The position numbers were made by a program, and so were the translations under genes. From an uncultured Oscillospiraceae bacterium (GTDB lineage Bacteria > Bacillota > Clostridia > Oscillospirales > Ruminococcaceae): a DNA stretch of 5,918 bases. How positions within the stretch are numbered: position 1 is the stretch's first letter; the number at the start of each line of letters is the position of its first letter. The notes under the pieces were generated by a model that saw nothing but the letters and a program-made list of their open reading frames with translations, was not told where the DNA came from and searched no databases. Location of the stretch: contig CAJTSZ010000056.1 of the NCBI GenBank assembly GCA_910578755.1, positions 8,213-14,130 on the forward strand, read 5' to 3'. Of the stretch, positions 5,504-5,918 are shown one piece after another.

Positions 5504-5701
5504 ATTGTTTCCTCCTGAAAAAGTAAAAGTAGCAGAGGGGGTTCATTTGCATAGTGATTTTTTCAGGGGATTTTACTGCACATAAAAGTGAGAAAACCAC
5601 AAAAAACCTCACAAAAAAACAGTTAGGGATAAAATTTAATTTTTCCCATTAAAAGGTTTTTTGCTGGGGTAGGGGATATTTCCAAGCCCAGCCTTATTTT
5701 C
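5504..5701. other. Non-coding upstream region of the lipoprotein gene
   Basis: No gene is supported here. The stretch should hold the lipoprotein promoter on the minus strand, but TAAAAT near 5567-5572 has no well-placed -35. It contains GTGAG...CTCAC arms (5588-5612) around repeated AC-rich A-tracts, and an imperfect AT-rich inverted repeat GGGA..TCCC (5626-5647). Confidence 0.5.
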
Positions 5702-5867
5702 TGTGGGCCTCCCCGGCCCACACCCGTCCCATTTTCTTTCAACAGCGAAAGAAAATGGGGAAAAGAAACGCCGCCGGGGTTTCACCCCTGGACCCTTTCC
5801 GCGGGGCCGGTGGGAAAGGCCCCGCGGCGCCACTTACTGCCACTATTAAAGTGTGGTTGCCCACACT
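5702..5867. repeat. Cluster of GC-rich hairpins, probably a dispersed intergenic repeat
   Basis: At least five inverted repeats are packed into about 165 bases: TGTGGGCC/GGCCCACA (5702-5722), CCCATTTTCTTTC/GAAAGAAAATGGG (5728-5759, 13-bp arms), GGGGT/ACCCC (5776-5788), CCGCGGGGCC/GGCCCCGCGG (5799-5827, 10-bp arms) and AGTGTGG/CCACACT (5850-5867). The GC content jumps compared with the flanks. A 65-codon minus-strand frame crosses it (5636-5833), but its Arg/Pro/Gly/Lys-rich product is typical of a translated repeat. The structure resembles REP/BIME-like or mosaic intergenic repeats; copy number elsewhere in the genome is unknown to me. Confidence 0.5.
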
Positions 5868-5918
5868 CAAAAAGCGTTTTTATTTCCATAGGCCGCAGAC
5901 AAGCTGCAAGGCCATGGA

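Noticed and set aside
5588..5612. GTGAG...CTCAC inverted repeat with A-rich direct repeats as a CRISPR or operator candidate
   Set aside because: Arms are only five bases, there are no regular spacers, and A-tracts explain most of the repetition.
5636..5833. A 65-codon minus-strand frame at the right end
   Set aside because: It runs through the hairpin cluster, has an Arg/Pro/Gly-rich product dictated by the repeats, and has no good ribosome binding site.
5880..5918. Possible last 12 codons of a minus-strand gene entering from the right, followed by a hairpin at 5850-5867
   Set aside because: Too short to distinguish from chance, and the hairpin with TTTAAT is a weak terminator; the DNA beyond the window is needed.

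Overview
The window looks like chromosomal DNA from a low-to-middle GC member of the Bacillota, most likely a gut-type Clostridia (Oscillospiraceae/Lachnospiraceae range). The evidence is strong AGGAGG-type ribosome binding sites, sigma-A promoters close to the Bacillus consensus, an ECF vitamin transporter subunit, a clostridial-type pyridoxamine kinase, a lipobox lipoprotein and short Lys/Ala-rich small proteins. This is inferred from protein and signal style only; there is no rRNA or marker gene.

Layout. (1) 1-547, minus: the N-terminal 182 codons of a membrane-anchored DUF4230 protein that runs off the left edge. (2) 548-722: an AT-rich divergent control region with three short palindromes and a clear promoter facing right. 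(3) 723-1133, plus: a barstar-like (ribonuclease inhibitor) protein with a GTG start. (4) 1311-2078, minus: a cysteine-rich protein of unknown function resembling DUF6304. (5) A perfect 20-bp terminator hairpin at 2185-2227. (6) 2248-3910, minus: a two-gene operon of pyridoxamine/pyridoxal kinase followed by an ECF-type substrate-binding membrane subunit, with a near-consensus promoter at 3990-4018. (7) 4333-4521, plus: a 62-residue small protein with one hydrophobic segment, preceded by a leader that can fold in several competing ways. (8) Two terminator hairpins back to back at 4534-4608. (9) 4610-5503, minus: a lipoprotein built of three diverged repeats. (10) 5504-5918: non-coding DNA ending in a cluster of GC-rich hairpins that looks like a dispersed intergenic repeat.

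How the genes work together. The clearest functional unit is vitamin B6 salvage: the ECF S-component is expected to bring a B6 vitamer into the cell (using energising subunits encoded elsewhere), and the kinase to trap it as the 5'-phosphate. The barstar-like gene and its convergent cysteine-rich neighbour form an AT-richer accessory patch between housekeeping-type genes. The barstar-like gene keeps the two acidic residues barstar uses to block barnase, yet no nuclease toxin is visible, so it may be an orphan immunity gene. I see no CRISPR array, transposase, tRNA, rRNA or recognised riboswitch, and no convincing new multi-gene system. The best candidates for a second look are the orphan barstar/cysteine-rich pair, the palindromic control region, the folded leader at 4220-4273 and the hairpin repeat at the right end.
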